This document shows positions 9,207-17,426 of a stretch of 55,072 nt of DNA, piece after piece. A program made the position numbers and the translations under genes. Location: the NCBI GenBank assembly GCA_036635475.1, contig JAVWQH010000011.1, positions 1 to 55,072 on the forward strand, read 5' to 3'. Position 1 is the first letter of the stretch, and every line of letters starts with the position of its first letter. Source of the stretch: JAHHUA01 sp036635475 (GTDB taxonomy: Bacteria; Bacillota; Clostridia; Oscillospirales; Ruminococcaceae). The notes below the pieces were generated by a model. The model was not told the DNA's origin, ran no database searches, and saw nothing but the letters and a program-made list of their open reading frames with translations.

Positions 9207-10037
9207 CTAAGCTTGAGGGGCGGAGTTTTCGTCAGTTGGTTCAGTGCTTTCTTGATTTTTAGCATCATCTTTATTTTTCTGCAAAATCTCATTTTCAAGT
9301 TGTGATAGGGTGGGCATCTGTGCAAAATCAGCTTTTGTGATTTTCTTGTTATGAGAATGTTTTGCAACTTTAATGGCAGTAATAGTAGCAAAAATGGCTA
9401 AAATTAAGGAAGAAACAGAGAATAATGCCCAAAGATTGAGCTTGACAAAACCCAGTTTGTTGAAAGATGGATTTTTCACACAACACTCAACGCCCAATAC
9501 ACCAACAATTTCGCCTTTGTCATTGGTTAGATTATGCCAAGCGATAATAGCTTTTCCGGAGGGTGTGTTGACTGTTGAAGAGGGCGATTGAGAAACGATT
9601 TTGCCGTCACTTATTTTATCTAAAACGTTTTTATGGGACAAATAAATTTGATCTATTTCTGCGCCGGGAACAGTAATAGTGTTTTGACTGTCCAGCAAAT
9701 AATAGTATTTTCCACCCACACCTTTGTAAACGGAAAAGATTTTATTACAGTTAAGTTCTTTTGAAAGATTTTCTAAAACCTTGTTAATTTTTTTGTAACT
9801 ATCGGAGTTTGCGGTTGGATTTGAGCGAATATTTGTCAAGTCCTTGCCGTTTAACTGAGAAAGGGTGCTTGATATTGAACTAGCCATAGAGATAGCTTTA
9901 TCTCCCAGAAGTTCCGCCGCCTTAACTTTCAGGGAAATTGGATAAAAAAGGGAAAATGTGGAAAGAATAGCGACAAGCACCCAAAGGGCAATGATGTATT
10001 TTTTTGAGGATTCCGAATTAGCAATTTTTTTTAGCAT
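9207..10037 (-). CDS. Two-helix membrane protein with an extracytoplasmic sensor-like region
   Basis: A 276-residue protein with a membrane segment at about residues 14-34, an outer domain of about 165 residues, a second membrane segment at about 203-225, and a short hydrophilic tail rich in K, E and N. This arrangement matches Cache/PDC-type sensors of chemoreceptors and histidine kinases, but no HAMP, methyl-accepting, kinase or cyclase domain follows. The frame is open further upstream, but the start at 10037 is chosen because GGGAG lies 8 bases before it and a promoter lies just beyond. It could be a stand-alone sensor or a partner of another signalling protein; function is unknown. Confidence 0.7.
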   Translation of the reverse strand: MLKKIANSESSKKYIIALWVLVAILSTFSLFYPISLKVKAAELLGDKAISMASSISSTLSQLNGKDLTNIRSNPTANSDSYKKINKVLENLSKELNCNKIFSVYKGVGGKYYYLLDSQNTITVPGAEIDQIYLSHKNVLDKISDGKIVSQSPSSTVNTPSGKAIIAWHNLTNDKGEIVGVLGVECCVKNPSFNKLGFVKLNLWALFSVSSLILAIFATITAIKVAKHSHNKKITKADFAQMPTLSQLENEILQKNKDDAKNQESTEPTDENSAPQA

Positions 10038-10079
10038 AATGAAAACTCCCAACTGCCATAGGCAAATTATTACAACTAA

Positions 10080-10108
10080 ATTATAACTATTTTTCAAAGA
10101 TAATGCAA
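10080..10108 (-). promoter_or_regulatory. Sigma-A promoter for the sensor-like membrane protein
   Basis: On the minus strand TTGCAT (10103-10108) and TATAAT (10080-10085) are separated by exactly 17 bases. This places the transcription start about 36 bases before the chosen start codon at 10037. It supports that start over the longer upstream open frame, whose beginning would lie upstream of this promoter. Confidence 0.65.
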
Positions 10109-10252
10109 TGGATAAAAGCAAAAAAATCAAAATTTTGAAGTATTTTGCTAAAATTAACCATAATGTTTTAATATATTTGGCATATTTAGCGGATAAGTTC
10201 AAGTTGAAAATTGTTGTGAAGTGAAAGCTTGAAAAGATAATATTGCAAAAAC

Positions 10253-10294
10253 ACAAAAAAAGAGGTGCAAAATCAAAAATGACTTTGCACCTCT
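10253..10294 (-). terminator. Intrinsic terminator of ridA
   Basis: A perfect 11-bp inverted repeat, AGAGGTGCAAA (10261-10271) and TTTGCACCTCT (10284-10294), is followed on the minus strand by a U-run (the A-run at 10255-10260). It ends the ridA transcript and isolates it from the sensor gene. Confidence 0.88.
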
Positions 10295-10307
10295 TATATT
10301 TGTATTA

Positions 10308-10688
10308 TTAGTCTTTATAAGCTACTGCTTCGATTTCAACGAGTGCTGATTTTGGCAAATTGCCAACTTCAAATGCAGCTCTGGCAGGACAATCTTTTTT
10401 GAAATATTCTCCGTAAACAGCATTCATAGGAGCAAAATCAGAGATTTTATCCAAAAATACGGTTGTTTTAACGATGTCCTCCAAAGAATAACCCTCGGAT
10501 TCCAAAATAACTTTGATGTTTTCAATAGATTGTTTGGTTTGTGAAGCAATATCCTGACCTGAAAATTCGCCTGTTTCAACGTTTATTGGAAGCTGACCGG
10601 AAACAAATATGAATTTGTCTGCCTTAACAGCTTGAGAATATGGGCCAATAGCAGCAGGAGCTTTTGCGGAATTAACAATTTTCTTCAT
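10308..10688 (-). CDS. ridA: RidA family reactive-intermediate deaminase
   Basis: A 126-residue member of the RidA/YjgF/YER057c family, which hydrolyses reactive enamine/imine intermediates released by PLP enzymes such as threonine dehydratase. The N-terminal SAKAPAAIGPYSQAV signature, R103 that anchors the carboxylate of the substrate, and E120 in the C-terminal strand are all present, so it should be active. A GAGG site precedes the ATG. It has its own promoter and terminator and is not part of the neighbouring flagellar operon. Confidence 0.95.
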   Translation of the reverse strand: MKKIVNSAKAPAAIGPYSQAVKADKFIFVSGQLPINVETGEFSGQDIASQTKQSIENIKVILESEGYSLEDIVKTTVFLDKISDFAPMNAVYGEYFKKDCPARAAFEVGNLPKSALVEIEAVAYKD

Positions 10689-10737
10689 AATTAATCAATC
10701 CTCTTTTAAAAGTATTAGCAAACAAGTGCCTACATAA

Positions 10738-10766
10738 ACGATATCATTCAACAACAATAAAGTCAA
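10738..10766 (-). promoter_or_regulatory. Sigma-A promoter for ridA
   Basis: On the minus strand TTGACT (10761-10766) and TATCGT (10738-10743) are spaced by 17 bases, just after the end of csrA. The -35 matches five of six positions and the -10 four of six. It fits independent transcription of ridA. Confidence 0.5.
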
Positions 10767-10787
10767 GTAATACAAGCTTTTTTCAAG

Positions 10788-11015
10788 CTATAAATTTTCT
10801 TTAAGGGATTTAATAATGCTGGAAAAATTATTATTAGCATTGGCAGCTTGTTGGTTTTGTTCTCTTGTTTCACGAAGTTCAGAACGAGCAATTGTTATGC
10901 TTTTGGGAGCTTCAATGCCGATTTTAACAAGGTTATTGCTAGCTTTAACAATAACAATTTTTATGTCATCACCGATATAAAACGATTCATCGTTTTTTCT
11001 TGTTATAACTAACAT
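10788..11015 (-). CDS. csrA: Carbon storage/translational regulator CsrA
   Basis: A 75-residue RNA-binding dimer that blocks ribosome access to target mRNAs; in Firmicutes the main known target is the flagellin (hag) leader. The N-terminal MLVITRKNDESFYIGDDI and central VKIGIEAPK motifs are classic; the RNA-contacting arginine regions sit near residues 6 and 44. The C-terminus is slightly extended and asparagine/glutamine-rich. It lies 3 bases after fliW, as in Bacillus and Clostridium, where FliW binds and inhibits CsrA until flagellin is made. The flagellin gene that usually follows is absent here. Confidence 0.96.
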   Translation of the reverse strand: MLVITRKNDESFYIGDDIKIVIVKASNNLVKIGIEAPKSITIARSELRETREQNQQAANANNNFSSIIKSLKENL

Positions 11016-11018
11016 TGA

Positions 11019-11459
11019 TTAGACCTCCCTTTGGGAGCGTTTTACAAGAGGATACTTCACTGAATAGTCCTCATTTTCACAAATAATCTGCAAAGCCTTG
11101 TTGTTGTCTTGATTTACGACAATGGGACTTTTTAGATTAACAGTTGAAAGAGAAAAATCCTCTTTGATAACACCGATAACAAAATATTTCAAATCTGAAT
11201 TTGATTTTGCATCAATTGTTTCAAGTGTTGACAGTTGATAAATAGGGGTATATTGCTCAAGCAGTTGTTGTGGATTAAACAAAATGAAGCATAAATCAGA
11301 ATTATTGACTGATTGCAGCCAGTAAACATCGGGCAGTTCATCTTGGGATATAATCACAAATTCGTGTTCTTCTTCAAAAGCATAAAGTCCGGCAGGAAAG
11401 CTGATAATATCACTTTTTTCTATCTCAAATTCCCCGAAATCACGAGTTAAAATTTTCAA
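11019..11459 (-). CDS. fliW: Flagellar assembly factor FliW
   Basis: A 146-residue protein that binds either flagellin or CsrA and so couples flagellin translation to flagellin secretion. The N-terminal TRDFGEFEIEKSDIISFPAG region is the family signature (a pattern of the type FG...I...FP.GL.GFE). It sits directly upstream of csrA and downstream of the DUF6470 gene, the standard late flagellar order. An AGGAGG site precedes the ATG. Length is normal. Confidence 0.96.
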   Translation of the reverse strand: MKILTRDFGEFEIEKSDIISFPAGLYAFEEEHEFVIISQDELPDVYWLQSVNNSDLCFILFNPQQLLEQYTPIYQLSTLETIDAKSNSDLKYFVIGVIKEDFSLSTVNLKSPIVVNQDNNKALQIICENEDYSVKYPLVKRSQREV

Positions 11460-11508
11460 TGCAATGTACCTCCTTTAGCTATAAGCATATTGCAAATGCA
11501 GCGGTAAA

Positions 11509-12123
11509 TTAAGCCTTTGCGTCAATAGGCATATAATTAGGGTCTGCACTTTTTGGAACATAAATCGGGCCGCCTGTATATTCAATTATAACTTTAGGCA
11601 TTGTGTCAACGGAAAATTCAATATTTCCGGGGATAAATTGAAGATTAGTGTTCATAGTGTCCCAATCAAAATCCAGTTTATCCACATTATAGGAAACGTT
11701 CAAAGTACCGCCTTTCCAAGAGATATCAGGTCCTTCTTTTGGAAGAAATGACATAACAGTGTCAATGCTTTTTGAAAAACGTTCATAGGCAAGCTGAGGG
11801 ATAATGTTAGTGTTGCCATCGCCGAAAGCTTCACTTAAAGCAGTGCCCTCACTAGCGATTTTTGCAGTTGCCTCATATGCCACTTGAACGCCTTTGTTAG
11901 CAAAGTCTTTTGCAAGGTCAGTATTATTTTTAAGACCCATGGATTTACGGCAGTTATAAGTGTTAAGTTGAACCTGAATTGGTTCACTTTCCATAACAAA
12001 ACCGCCACCATCTTGCCTTGAAATATTAACCTTTGGCAATGGTTGGTTTATTTCCATAGAGGCATGAGTTATTTTGAATTGCAGGTTAACGGGTATTGTT
12101 TTTATACTTAAAAGCTGTTCCAT
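11509..12123 (-). CDS. DUF6470 family protein (YviE-like)
   Basis: A 204-residue soluble protein of the DUF6470 family, which includes B. subtilis YviE, encoded between flgL and fliW in many Firmicutes. Its function is not established. The N-terminus (LLSIKTIPVNLQFKITHASM) is typical. No signal peptide or membrane segment is visible. Synteny suggests a late flagellar role, perhaps with the hook-filament junction or FliW/CsrA control, but this is inference. GAAAGGAC precedes the ATG. Confidence 0.85.
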   Translation of the reverse strand: MEQLLSIKTIPVNLQFKITHASMEINQPLPKVNISRQDGGGFVMESEPIQVQLNTYNCRKSMGLKNNTDLAKDFANKGVQVAYEATAKIASEGTALSEAFGDGNTNIIPQLAYERFSKSIDTVMSFLPKEGPDISWKGGTLNVSYNVDKLDFDWDTMNTNLQFIPGNIEFSVDTMPKVIIEYTGGPIYVPKSADPNYMPIDAKA

Positions 12124-12151
12124 AATCCACGAGTCCTTTCTTTTTCAAAAA

Positions 12152-13177
12152 TTATCTCATAAAGTCAAAAATAGATTGCTGAAGAAGTTTTGTTCCCATG
12201 CTCAAAGTTGTTTGGTACATATATTTTTGGGATTGGTACTCGGTTATAACTTCGGCTGGGTCAACAGATTCAACCATATTTTGTGCATCTTTTAGAGATA
12301 GAATGTTGCTTTCAAATCTCTTAATATTAAAATCTATAAAATTGCATCTGTCGCCGATATTTGTGACATCAAGTAAAACATTATCTTTAGCTGTCTTGAT
12401 TTTTTCAACAAGAGATAATGCTTTTGCATTGTCATAATTAGGGCTTTCAATTACGTCAGCAATTTTCATACATAGATTATATAAATTTTTAGGGTCGCCG
12501 TCAGCATCAACGCCATTTCCCATTGCACGAATACCCGGAGTTGAAATTGACATAGCGGAAGATGAGTCAACATTTCCATGTTCGTCAACAGTCAAGCCAA
12601 GACCAACGTCCATAAATTTTTCATTGTTCATTGGGAAAGCTGCTTCAAGTTCTTGTGCAGTATAGGGTTTATTTGTGGCAGGGTTGTTGGAGTTGACGTC
12701 TTTGCCATTGAAAGTTAAAGTTTTTCCATCAGCACTTAAAACGAAAGGCGGAGTTGAGTTGTTTGAACCGCCAAGAACGTATTTGCCAACATAATCAGTG
12801 TTGGCAACTTTAACAAGTTCGCCGGCAAGGGTTCTGATTTCTTTAGCAAGAACATCTCTGCCTGTTTCTCCAGATGGAGAGTTGATGGCATAAAGAAGTT
12901 TTGCATAGACGTCAGTTCCGATGTCACCAAGCTTAGTTAAAGCTGTTTCAGCAGCACCCATAACACCTTTTGCTTCTTCAAGGTTTGAAATATATGCTTC
13001 GTTACGAGAAAGTTCATCTCTGATAGTTAATGCTCTTGTTGAGCCAACAACGTCCTCACTGGTTCGTTCAAATTTTCTCAAAGATGTATTTTGATTAGAA
13101 AGTTTGTTTAGTCGTGACAAACTGTTGTTGTAGTTACGCATATAGCGGTTACGCATCATTGATTGAGTAACTCTCAT
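12152..13177 (-). CDS. flgL: Flagellar hook-associated protein FlgL (HAP3)
   Basis: The second junction protein between hook and filament, exported by the flagellar type III apparatus and assembled on FlgK. The 341-residue protein has the flagellin-like N-terminal helix (MRVTQSMMRNRYMRNYNNSL) and matching C-terminal helix, with a variable middle domain (about 150-240). AGGAGGG precedes the ATG. It follows flgK by 42 bases in the late operon. No export signal peptide is expected or seen. Confidence 0.95.
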   Translation of the reverse strand: MRVTQSMMRNRYMRNYNNSLSRLNKLSNQNTSLRKFERTSEDVVGSTRALTIRDELSRNEAYISNLEEAKGVMGAAETALTKLGDIGTDVYAKLLYAINSPSGETGRDVLAKEIRTLAGELVKVANTDYVGKYVLGGSNNSTPPFVLSADGKTLTFNGKDVNSNNPATNKPYTAQELEAAFPMNNEKFMDVGLGLTVDEHGNVDSSSAMSISTPGIRAMGNGVDADGDPKNLYNLCMKIADVIESPNYDNAKALSLVEKIKTAKDNVLLDVTNIGDRCNFIDFNIKRFESNILSLKDAQNMVESVDPAEVITEYQSQKYMYQTTLSMGTKLLQQSIFDFMR

Positions 13178-13219
13178 AATAACCCTCCTTAGTTAATATA
13201 GGTTAAGGAATTGTTGAAA

Positions 13220-15124
13220 TTATCTTCCAACAACACCCATATTGTTTATGATTGTGTCAAGTGCTTCGTCAAGTGTTGTCATAAATCTTGAAGCAGCATT
13301 GAGGGATTTTTGATATCCCATCATATTGACACCTTCATCATTCAAGTCAACAGAGGAAACAGAAAAACGTCTTTCTTCGATTGTGGCGGCAACAGCAGCT
13401 TTGTTTTTAGATAAGCCTTCATAAAAGCTTGTATCTTGACCAAGTTTAGCTGTATAATATTTGATAAATCCTTTAAATGTGCCATTAAATTCCGCATTAT
13501 TCGTTGTTGGGATAGTGTAGTCCATTTTTTTATCAAAAAGGCTAATCATTTTAAGTATATTGTTGTTATGGGAATCGCCTGCGCCTAAGTCTTTACTTGT
13601 GTTAAGGTAGCCAAGAGGGTCTTTTAGCCAACCATCAGATACTTTCATATATCTTGCATCAGTATTTCCATTTGCATCAACCATTATATTCCCGTTTGCA
13701 TCTTTAAATTCAAAAAGGCTTTGGTCTTTTTGAGTTAGAGAAATTGGGGAAGAATTAGCAGTAAGAGATAAGTCCCCAGAAAAATATACATTAACTGATT
13801 GAGCATTTTGGGGTTGGTCTTGCTTAGCGGCTTCGATAAATTTATTTATTGTGGCTTCATTATATTTTTTAGCAGGGTCAAGAGTTACAACAAGTTTGCC
13901 ATTATCCCATTTTGCTCCCTCAGTTTCACCAGCAGTAAGCTGTTTAAAAGAAACTGTATTTACAACTGGGTCCATAGCATAATCGCCACGAATTGTCATA
14001 GAAACTCCGCCTACTGAACTTGATGCCTCGGAGTAGGAGTTTGCTTTATTGAAAGCCTCAGAAAAGGTTTTGGCAAAGGAATCAATAACACCCTTATAGT
14101 AAGGAATACCGTTAAAGCTTGAGTTCTCGCCGATTTTTATATCTGCATAAGAGCCTTTTCCTGTCAAAGTTTGCATATATCCCTTGATTACACCGCTTGT
14201 AAGGTTTCCGTCGGTGATAACGTCTTTATCAAAAATAAGCTTGTCGTTTGAGTCACGTCCGGAAAATTTAATTTCAAATTTAGTGGAACTGTCAACATTT
14301 GCGCCTTGAAGAGGAGTGACATCAAGTTTTCCAGCCTCATTGCCCTTAACAAGCATCATTCCGCCCATATCAACGTCAACGCTGCCATCAGAATTAGTGG
14401 TAGTTTTGATGTTTACAAGGCTGCTCAATTCGTCAAGCAAAAGATTTCTGTCATCAAGCAGTTCGTTAGGGCCGTAATGTTCGTTAAATCTTGCACCTAA
14501 TGCACTTGAACCGCCCGCACTGATTGTTACAAATTCATCTTTTATAATTTGATTCATTTCAGCAATTTTTGAAGTTATATCGTTGACTTTGCTGATTGTG
14601 TTGTCCAGCTCAAATTTTTCCTTGTCACGCATAGTGTCCAAGTCTTTTGAGAATGTGTTGAAAATAAAGGCAATATCTTTTGCCGAACTCATTAATATGT
14701 TGGCATACTCAGGTCGGTCAGCATCTGTTGAAAGCTTTTGTAGCTGAGCATACATCTTATCCATATTAGAAGTAAGACCATTTGAGGTAATTTCATCAAA
14801 GATTGTTTCAAGCTCATTCAAGCCACCAGTCATAGTGTCAAGCTTGCCATATTCTTGATATTCAAGGCGGAAATGGTTATCGAGAAAAGGGTCACGAATT
14901 TGTGCAATTCCGGTGATACCAACACCATGTCCCGCAGTTGATTTATTGCCCACAGAATATCTGTAACCGGAGCAGGGAGGATATATTGAATATTGATCCA
15001 CACGTTGTCTTGTGTAGCCTTTTGTTTCAGCATTAGAAATATTGTTACCGGTAATATCAAGACCTTTTTGTGCAGCAAGAAGAGCTTTTCTTGCAGTTTC
15101 AAAGCCTAGAAAAGTTGGACGCAT
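13220..15124 (-). CDS. flgK: Flagellar hook-associated protein FlgK (HAP1)
   Basis: The first hook-filament junction protein. The 634-residue protein starts with the rod/hook-type signature (ARKALLAAQKGLDITGNNISNAETKGYTRQR, about residues 10-40) and ends with the conserved C-terminal helix containing SLNAASRFMTTLDEALDTII. The middle is variable, as usual. AGGAGGCG precedes the ATG. It lies between flgN, its probable export chaperone, and flgL. Length is at the long end of the family range, accounted for by the middle domain. Confidence 0.96.
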   Translation of the reverse strand: MRPTFLGFETARKALLAAQKGLDITGNNISNAETKGYTRQRVDQYSIYPPCSGYRYSVGNKSTAGHGVGITGIAQIRDPFLDNHFRLEYQEYGKLDTMTGGLNELETIFDEITSNGLTSNMDKMYAQLQKLSTDADRPEYANILMSSAKDIAFIFNTFSKDLDTMRDKEKFELDNTISKVNDITSKIAEMNQIIKDEFVTISAGGSSALGARFNEHYGPNELLDDRNLLLDELSSLVNIKTTTNSDGSVDVDMGGMMLVKGNEAGKLDVTPLQGANVDSSTKFEIKFSGRDSNDKLIFDKDVITDGNLTSGVIKGYMQTLTGKGSYADIKIGENSSFNGIPYYKGVIDSFAKTFSEAFNKANSYSEASSSVGGVSMTIRGDYAMDPVVNTVSFKQLTAGETEGAKWDNGKLVVTLDPAKKYNEATINKFIEAAKQDQPQNAQSVNVYFSGDLSLTANSSPISLTQKDQSLFEFKDANGNIMVDANGNTDARYMKVSDGWLKDPLGYLNTSKDLGAGDSHNNNILKMISLFDKKMDYTIPTTNNAEFNGTFKGFIKYYTAKLGQDTSFYEGLSKNKAAVAATIEERRFSVSSVDLNDEGVNMMGYQKSLNAASRFMTTLDEALDTIINNMGVVGR

Positions 15125-15176
15125 AAAAAACGCCTCCTTTTGTTAATAAGTTTAAGAAAATATATAGTTAAATCAG

Positions 15177-15674
15177 TTAGATTCTTTCGTTTTTGAAAGT
15201 ATGCTTTGGCTTTTCCTTGTCATTTGACGAAATTGTTCCATCAGATTTGTATAGAACAGGTTCGGGAGTTGGCACTAAGGCTTTCAAAAACATTTCTGTA
15301 TCGTGCAAACGCAAAGTAGCCATACCTTGCGTGATTTTATTTGTATCTTTAAGTTTATTGAGAGCTTGAGAGAGTTCAACAAATGATTTGTCCATATGTT
15401 CACGTTCCTCAAAGGTAGTTGCATAGGGCAAAATCTGGGACATAGTCATACCTTGAAATCCCATAGAACCAACTAACCCCAGTCTTTCGCCTTCCAGCAT
15501 AGACAGGAGTTTTAAAAGATTGGTTTCATCATCTGTAATTTTGGTAAGCTCGTCAATATCGTTTTTACGCAGTGCCTCAACTTTGAGCAATTCCAAATCG
15601 AGGAGTTGATTGTAGTTGGACAATTGACCATCAAGATTATCCGCCAATTGTTCAAATTGATTAAAAGGACTCAA
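15177..15674 (-). CDS. flgN: Flagellar export chaperone FlgN
   Basis: A predominantly alpha-helical protein of about 165 residues that would hold FlgK and FlgL for export. The pattern of an N-terminal long helix (QFEQLADNLDGQL, then LLDLELLKVEAL) and position between flgM and flgK identify it; sequence identity in this family is low. The ribosome site AAGGA touches the ATG at 15683, too close to be used, whereas TTG at 15674 is 9 bases away, so I choose TTG. If ATG were used the protein would gain three residues. Confidence 0.85.
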   Translation of the reverse strand: MSPFNQFEQLADNLDGQLSNYNQLLDLELLKVEALRKNDIDELTKITDDETNLLKLLSMLEGERLGLVGSMGFQGMTMSQILPYATTFEEREHMDKSFVELSQALNKLKDTNKITQGMATLRLHDTEMFLKALVPTPEPVLYKSDGTISSNDKEKPKHTFKNERI

Positions 15675-15759
15675 AATACTCATTCCTTATTCAAATTAAT
15701 AAACCGACAATAAGTCACCCAAAATTGTGGAGATAAAGGGAGAACTCAGAGTGTTTATT

Positions 15760-16056
15760 TTAGATTTTTTCTCCTATGATTGAAGAAGCGATTTTTGAGG
15801 AGGGAACATCGTATTTTCCGGACAGAATTTGAGATTTAATTTCGTCCAGACGGCAAGGGTCAGTTTCTTTTTCAAGAGAAGCCAAAACGGATTTTTTGGC
15901 ATTGGAGAGGGAATAGTCTTTTTCATCAGGTTTTGACGAAAATTCAATTTTGTCCTCTCGAATTGTTTTATTATTGCCCAAGCCCTTGTTTTCAAAGGGT
16001 TTGTTGTTGGTTTTATTTTGTTTTACACCATAAAAACTAGTTATATCAATTCTCAT
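15760..16056 (-). CDS. flgM: Anti-sigma-28 factor FlgM
   Basis: A 98-residue negative regulator that binds the flagellar sigma factor (gene at 37430) until the hook is complete. The N-terminal MRIDITSFYGV and the C-terminal helices (RLDEIKSQILSGKYDVPSSKIASSIIGE) fit the family. The frame is open upstream, but the start at 16056 has a good GAGGTG site and the usual FlgM N-terminus. A CCGATAT element resembling a sigma-28 -10 box lies about 20 bases upstream, consistent with self-limiting control of the late operon flgM-flgN-flgK-flgL-DUF6470-fliW-csrA. Confidence 0.92.
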   Translation of the reverse strand: MRIDITSFYGVKQNKTNNKPFENKGLGNNKTIREDKIEFSSKPDEKDYSLSNAKKSVLASLEKETDPCRLDEIKSQILSGKYDVPSSKIASSIIGEKI

Positions 16057-16075
16057 AAATAACACCTCAAGCAAT

Positions 16076-16083
16076 ATATCGGA
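16076..16083 (-). promoter_or_regulatory. Possible sigma-28 (SigD/FliA) -10 element for the flgM operon
   Basis: On the minus strand TCCGATAT matches the flagellar sigma -10 consensus GCCGATAA/T at six or seven of eight positions, 19 bases before the flgM start. The expected TAAA -35 box is not evident at the usual 15-base spacing (TTAT is found), so this is a tentative call supported by what is known of flgM regulation in other Firmicutes. Confidence 0.35.
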
Positions 16084-16296
16084 TAATGTAAGATAAAAAT
16101 AAGCACAAAAACAATAAATAAATAAATATACGCAAATATTAACAAAAAATTCACATTTAAACTTTATTGAAGTAAATATTACCAAAAACGTTTATTTTTA
16201 GTGAAATATGGTGCAATATAACAAAAATTGATATGCTTTCCAGCCCATTATTGACAAAAAGCTATAGAATTATTAGGAAAAATATCTTTAATAAAC

Positions 16297-16325
16297 TTGA
16301 CAAAATATGAGGAATAATCTATTAT
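16297..16325 (+). promoter_or_regulatory. Sigma-A promoter of the fla/che operon
   Basis: A perfect TTGACA -35 (16297-16302) and TATTAT -10 (16320-16325) are spaced by 17 bases, 194 bases upstream of the flgB start. This is the only near-consensus promoter in the divergent region and is the likely main start for the ~27-kb operon ending at 43473. No sigma-28 element was found on this strand. Confidence 0.8.
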
Positions 16326-16375
16326 TTAAGGGTATAAATGTATTATTTTGTAGTAATAAAGCTATATTTACATTA

Positions 16376-16395
16376 TTTTACACATTTGTGTAAAA
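16376..16395 (+). promoter_or_regulatory. Dyad/hairpin in the fla/che leader
   Basis: TTTTACACA and TGTGTAAAA are complementary arms of 9 bases with a two-base centre, 51 bases downstream of the -10 box. No U-run follows (GCCTT comes next), so it is not an intrinsic terminator. It could be an operator for a repressor acting as a roadblock, or an RNA hairpin in the leader. Confidence 0.55.
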
Positions 16396-16519
16396 GCCTT
16401 ACAAAAATCTGAGCTATAATTCTATTATTTTGTAGATAATGCCCAAAATATTCCTTTGATGAATTTAATTCTACGCTAATATTAACTATAACAATAAAAT
16501 ATACGGGAGGATTACAAAA

Positions 16520-16909
16520 ATGTGGTTTATTGACAGTCCCCAAATGAATATAATGAATAAATCCCTTGATGCCCTGTGGCTTAAACAAAGAGTTATTTCA
16601 GATAATATTGCCAACAAAGATACCCCAGGATATAAGGCAAAATACGTTAAATTTGCTGAGATTTTGGAAGAGGAAAAATGCAAATCCCCTTTGCACAGAA
16701 ACAGCCACAACGATTTAGAACCAACTGAAAAAATTTTGGCTCAAGTTAAAGTCAGCGATGAAACTTCTATGCGTGCTGACGGAAACAATGTCAATACAGA
16801 CAAAGAGCTTTTGGAAATGGACAGAACAAGTATGCAGTACGAATATTTAACAAGAAAACTAACCAATGAATTTTCCACCTTGAGAGTGGCAATTAAGGGC
16901 GGAAGATAA
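16520..16909 (+). CDS. flgB: Flagellar basal body rod protein FlgB
   Basis: The proximal rod subunit and first gene of the large operon. The 129-residue protein has the rod signature (LDALWLKQRVISDNIANKDTPGYK, about residues 13-36) and a C-terminal helix (QYEYLTRKLTNEFSTLRVAIKGGR) that coils with it. GGGAGG precedes the ATG by 9 bases. Expression should come from the sigma-A promoter at 16297. It is followed by flgC and fliE, the standard order. Confidence 0.96.
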   Translation: MWFIDSPQMNIMNKSLDALWLKQRVISDNIANKDTPGYKAKYVKFAEILEEEKCKSPLHRNSHNDLEPTEKILAQVKVSDETSMRADGNNVNTDKELLEMDRTSMQYEYLTRKLTNEFSTLRVAIKGGR

Positions 16910-16949
16910 TCTCAATCCAATTAATACATAAAAAAGGAGCTAAAACATA

Positions 16950-17387
16950 ATGGCTTTTTTAAATTCCCTTAATATCGGAGCATCAGCATTGACTGCTCAA
17001 CGTTTCAGAATGGACGTTATCTCGCAAAACCTAGCTAATATTGATACAACAAGGACTGCTGATGGCACACCATACAGAAGAAAACAAGTTGTTTTTCAAG
17101 AAAAAGGTCCGGAGAGTTTTGTCAACGTTTTGAACAAACAAATGACAACTGTTCCCGGCGGCGGAGTTCGTGTTAAAAAGCTTATCCACGACGACGAACC
17201 CCTTGTTCCAAAATATGATCCCTCCCACCCTGATGCAGATGAAAGCGGATATGTAATGATGCCTAATGTTGACAATCTTGAAGAAATGATTGATATGATG
17301 TCAGCTACTGCAAGCTATACCGCCAACATAAACGCAATTAATGCTGTTAAGAGAATGGCAGCGAATGCTCTTCAAATCGGAAGATAA
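16950..17387 (+). CDS. flgC: Flagellar basal body rod protein FlgC
   Basis: The second proximal rod subunit, 145 residues. The N-terminal LTAQRFRMDVISQNLANIDT segment is the rod signature and the C-terminal helix contains YTANINAINAVKRMAANALQIGR. AAGGAG precedes the ATG. It is exported by the type III apparatus without a cleavable signal and would stack with FlgB, FlgF and FlgG on FliE. Confidence 0.97.
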   Translation: MAFLNSLNIGASALTAQRFRMDVISQNLANIDTTRTADGTPYRRKQVVFQEKGPESFVNVLNKQMTTVPGGGVRVKKLIHDDEPLVPKYDPSHPDADESGYVMMPNVDNLEEMIDMMSATASYTANINAINAVKRMAANALQIGR

Positions 17388-17426
17388 AATACGATTAATC
17401 CACTTTATTTAAAGGAGGCAAAATAA

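Larger units (their letters stand above)
16057..16519. other. Divergent AT-rich regulatory region between the late and early flagellar operons
   Basis: There is no gene in these 463 bases. They hold the flgM-side -10-like element, the sigma-A promoter of the large operon, a 9-bp-arm dyad, and two copies of a 13-base direct repeat in the untranslated leader of flgB. The leader is about 190 bases, long for a bacterial operon. No known riboswitch is recognisable. Confidence 0.7.

Noticed and set aside
16251..16280. TTGACA at 16251-16256 as a second promoter for the flagellar operon
   Set aside because: No acceptable -10 box lies 16-18 bases downstream.
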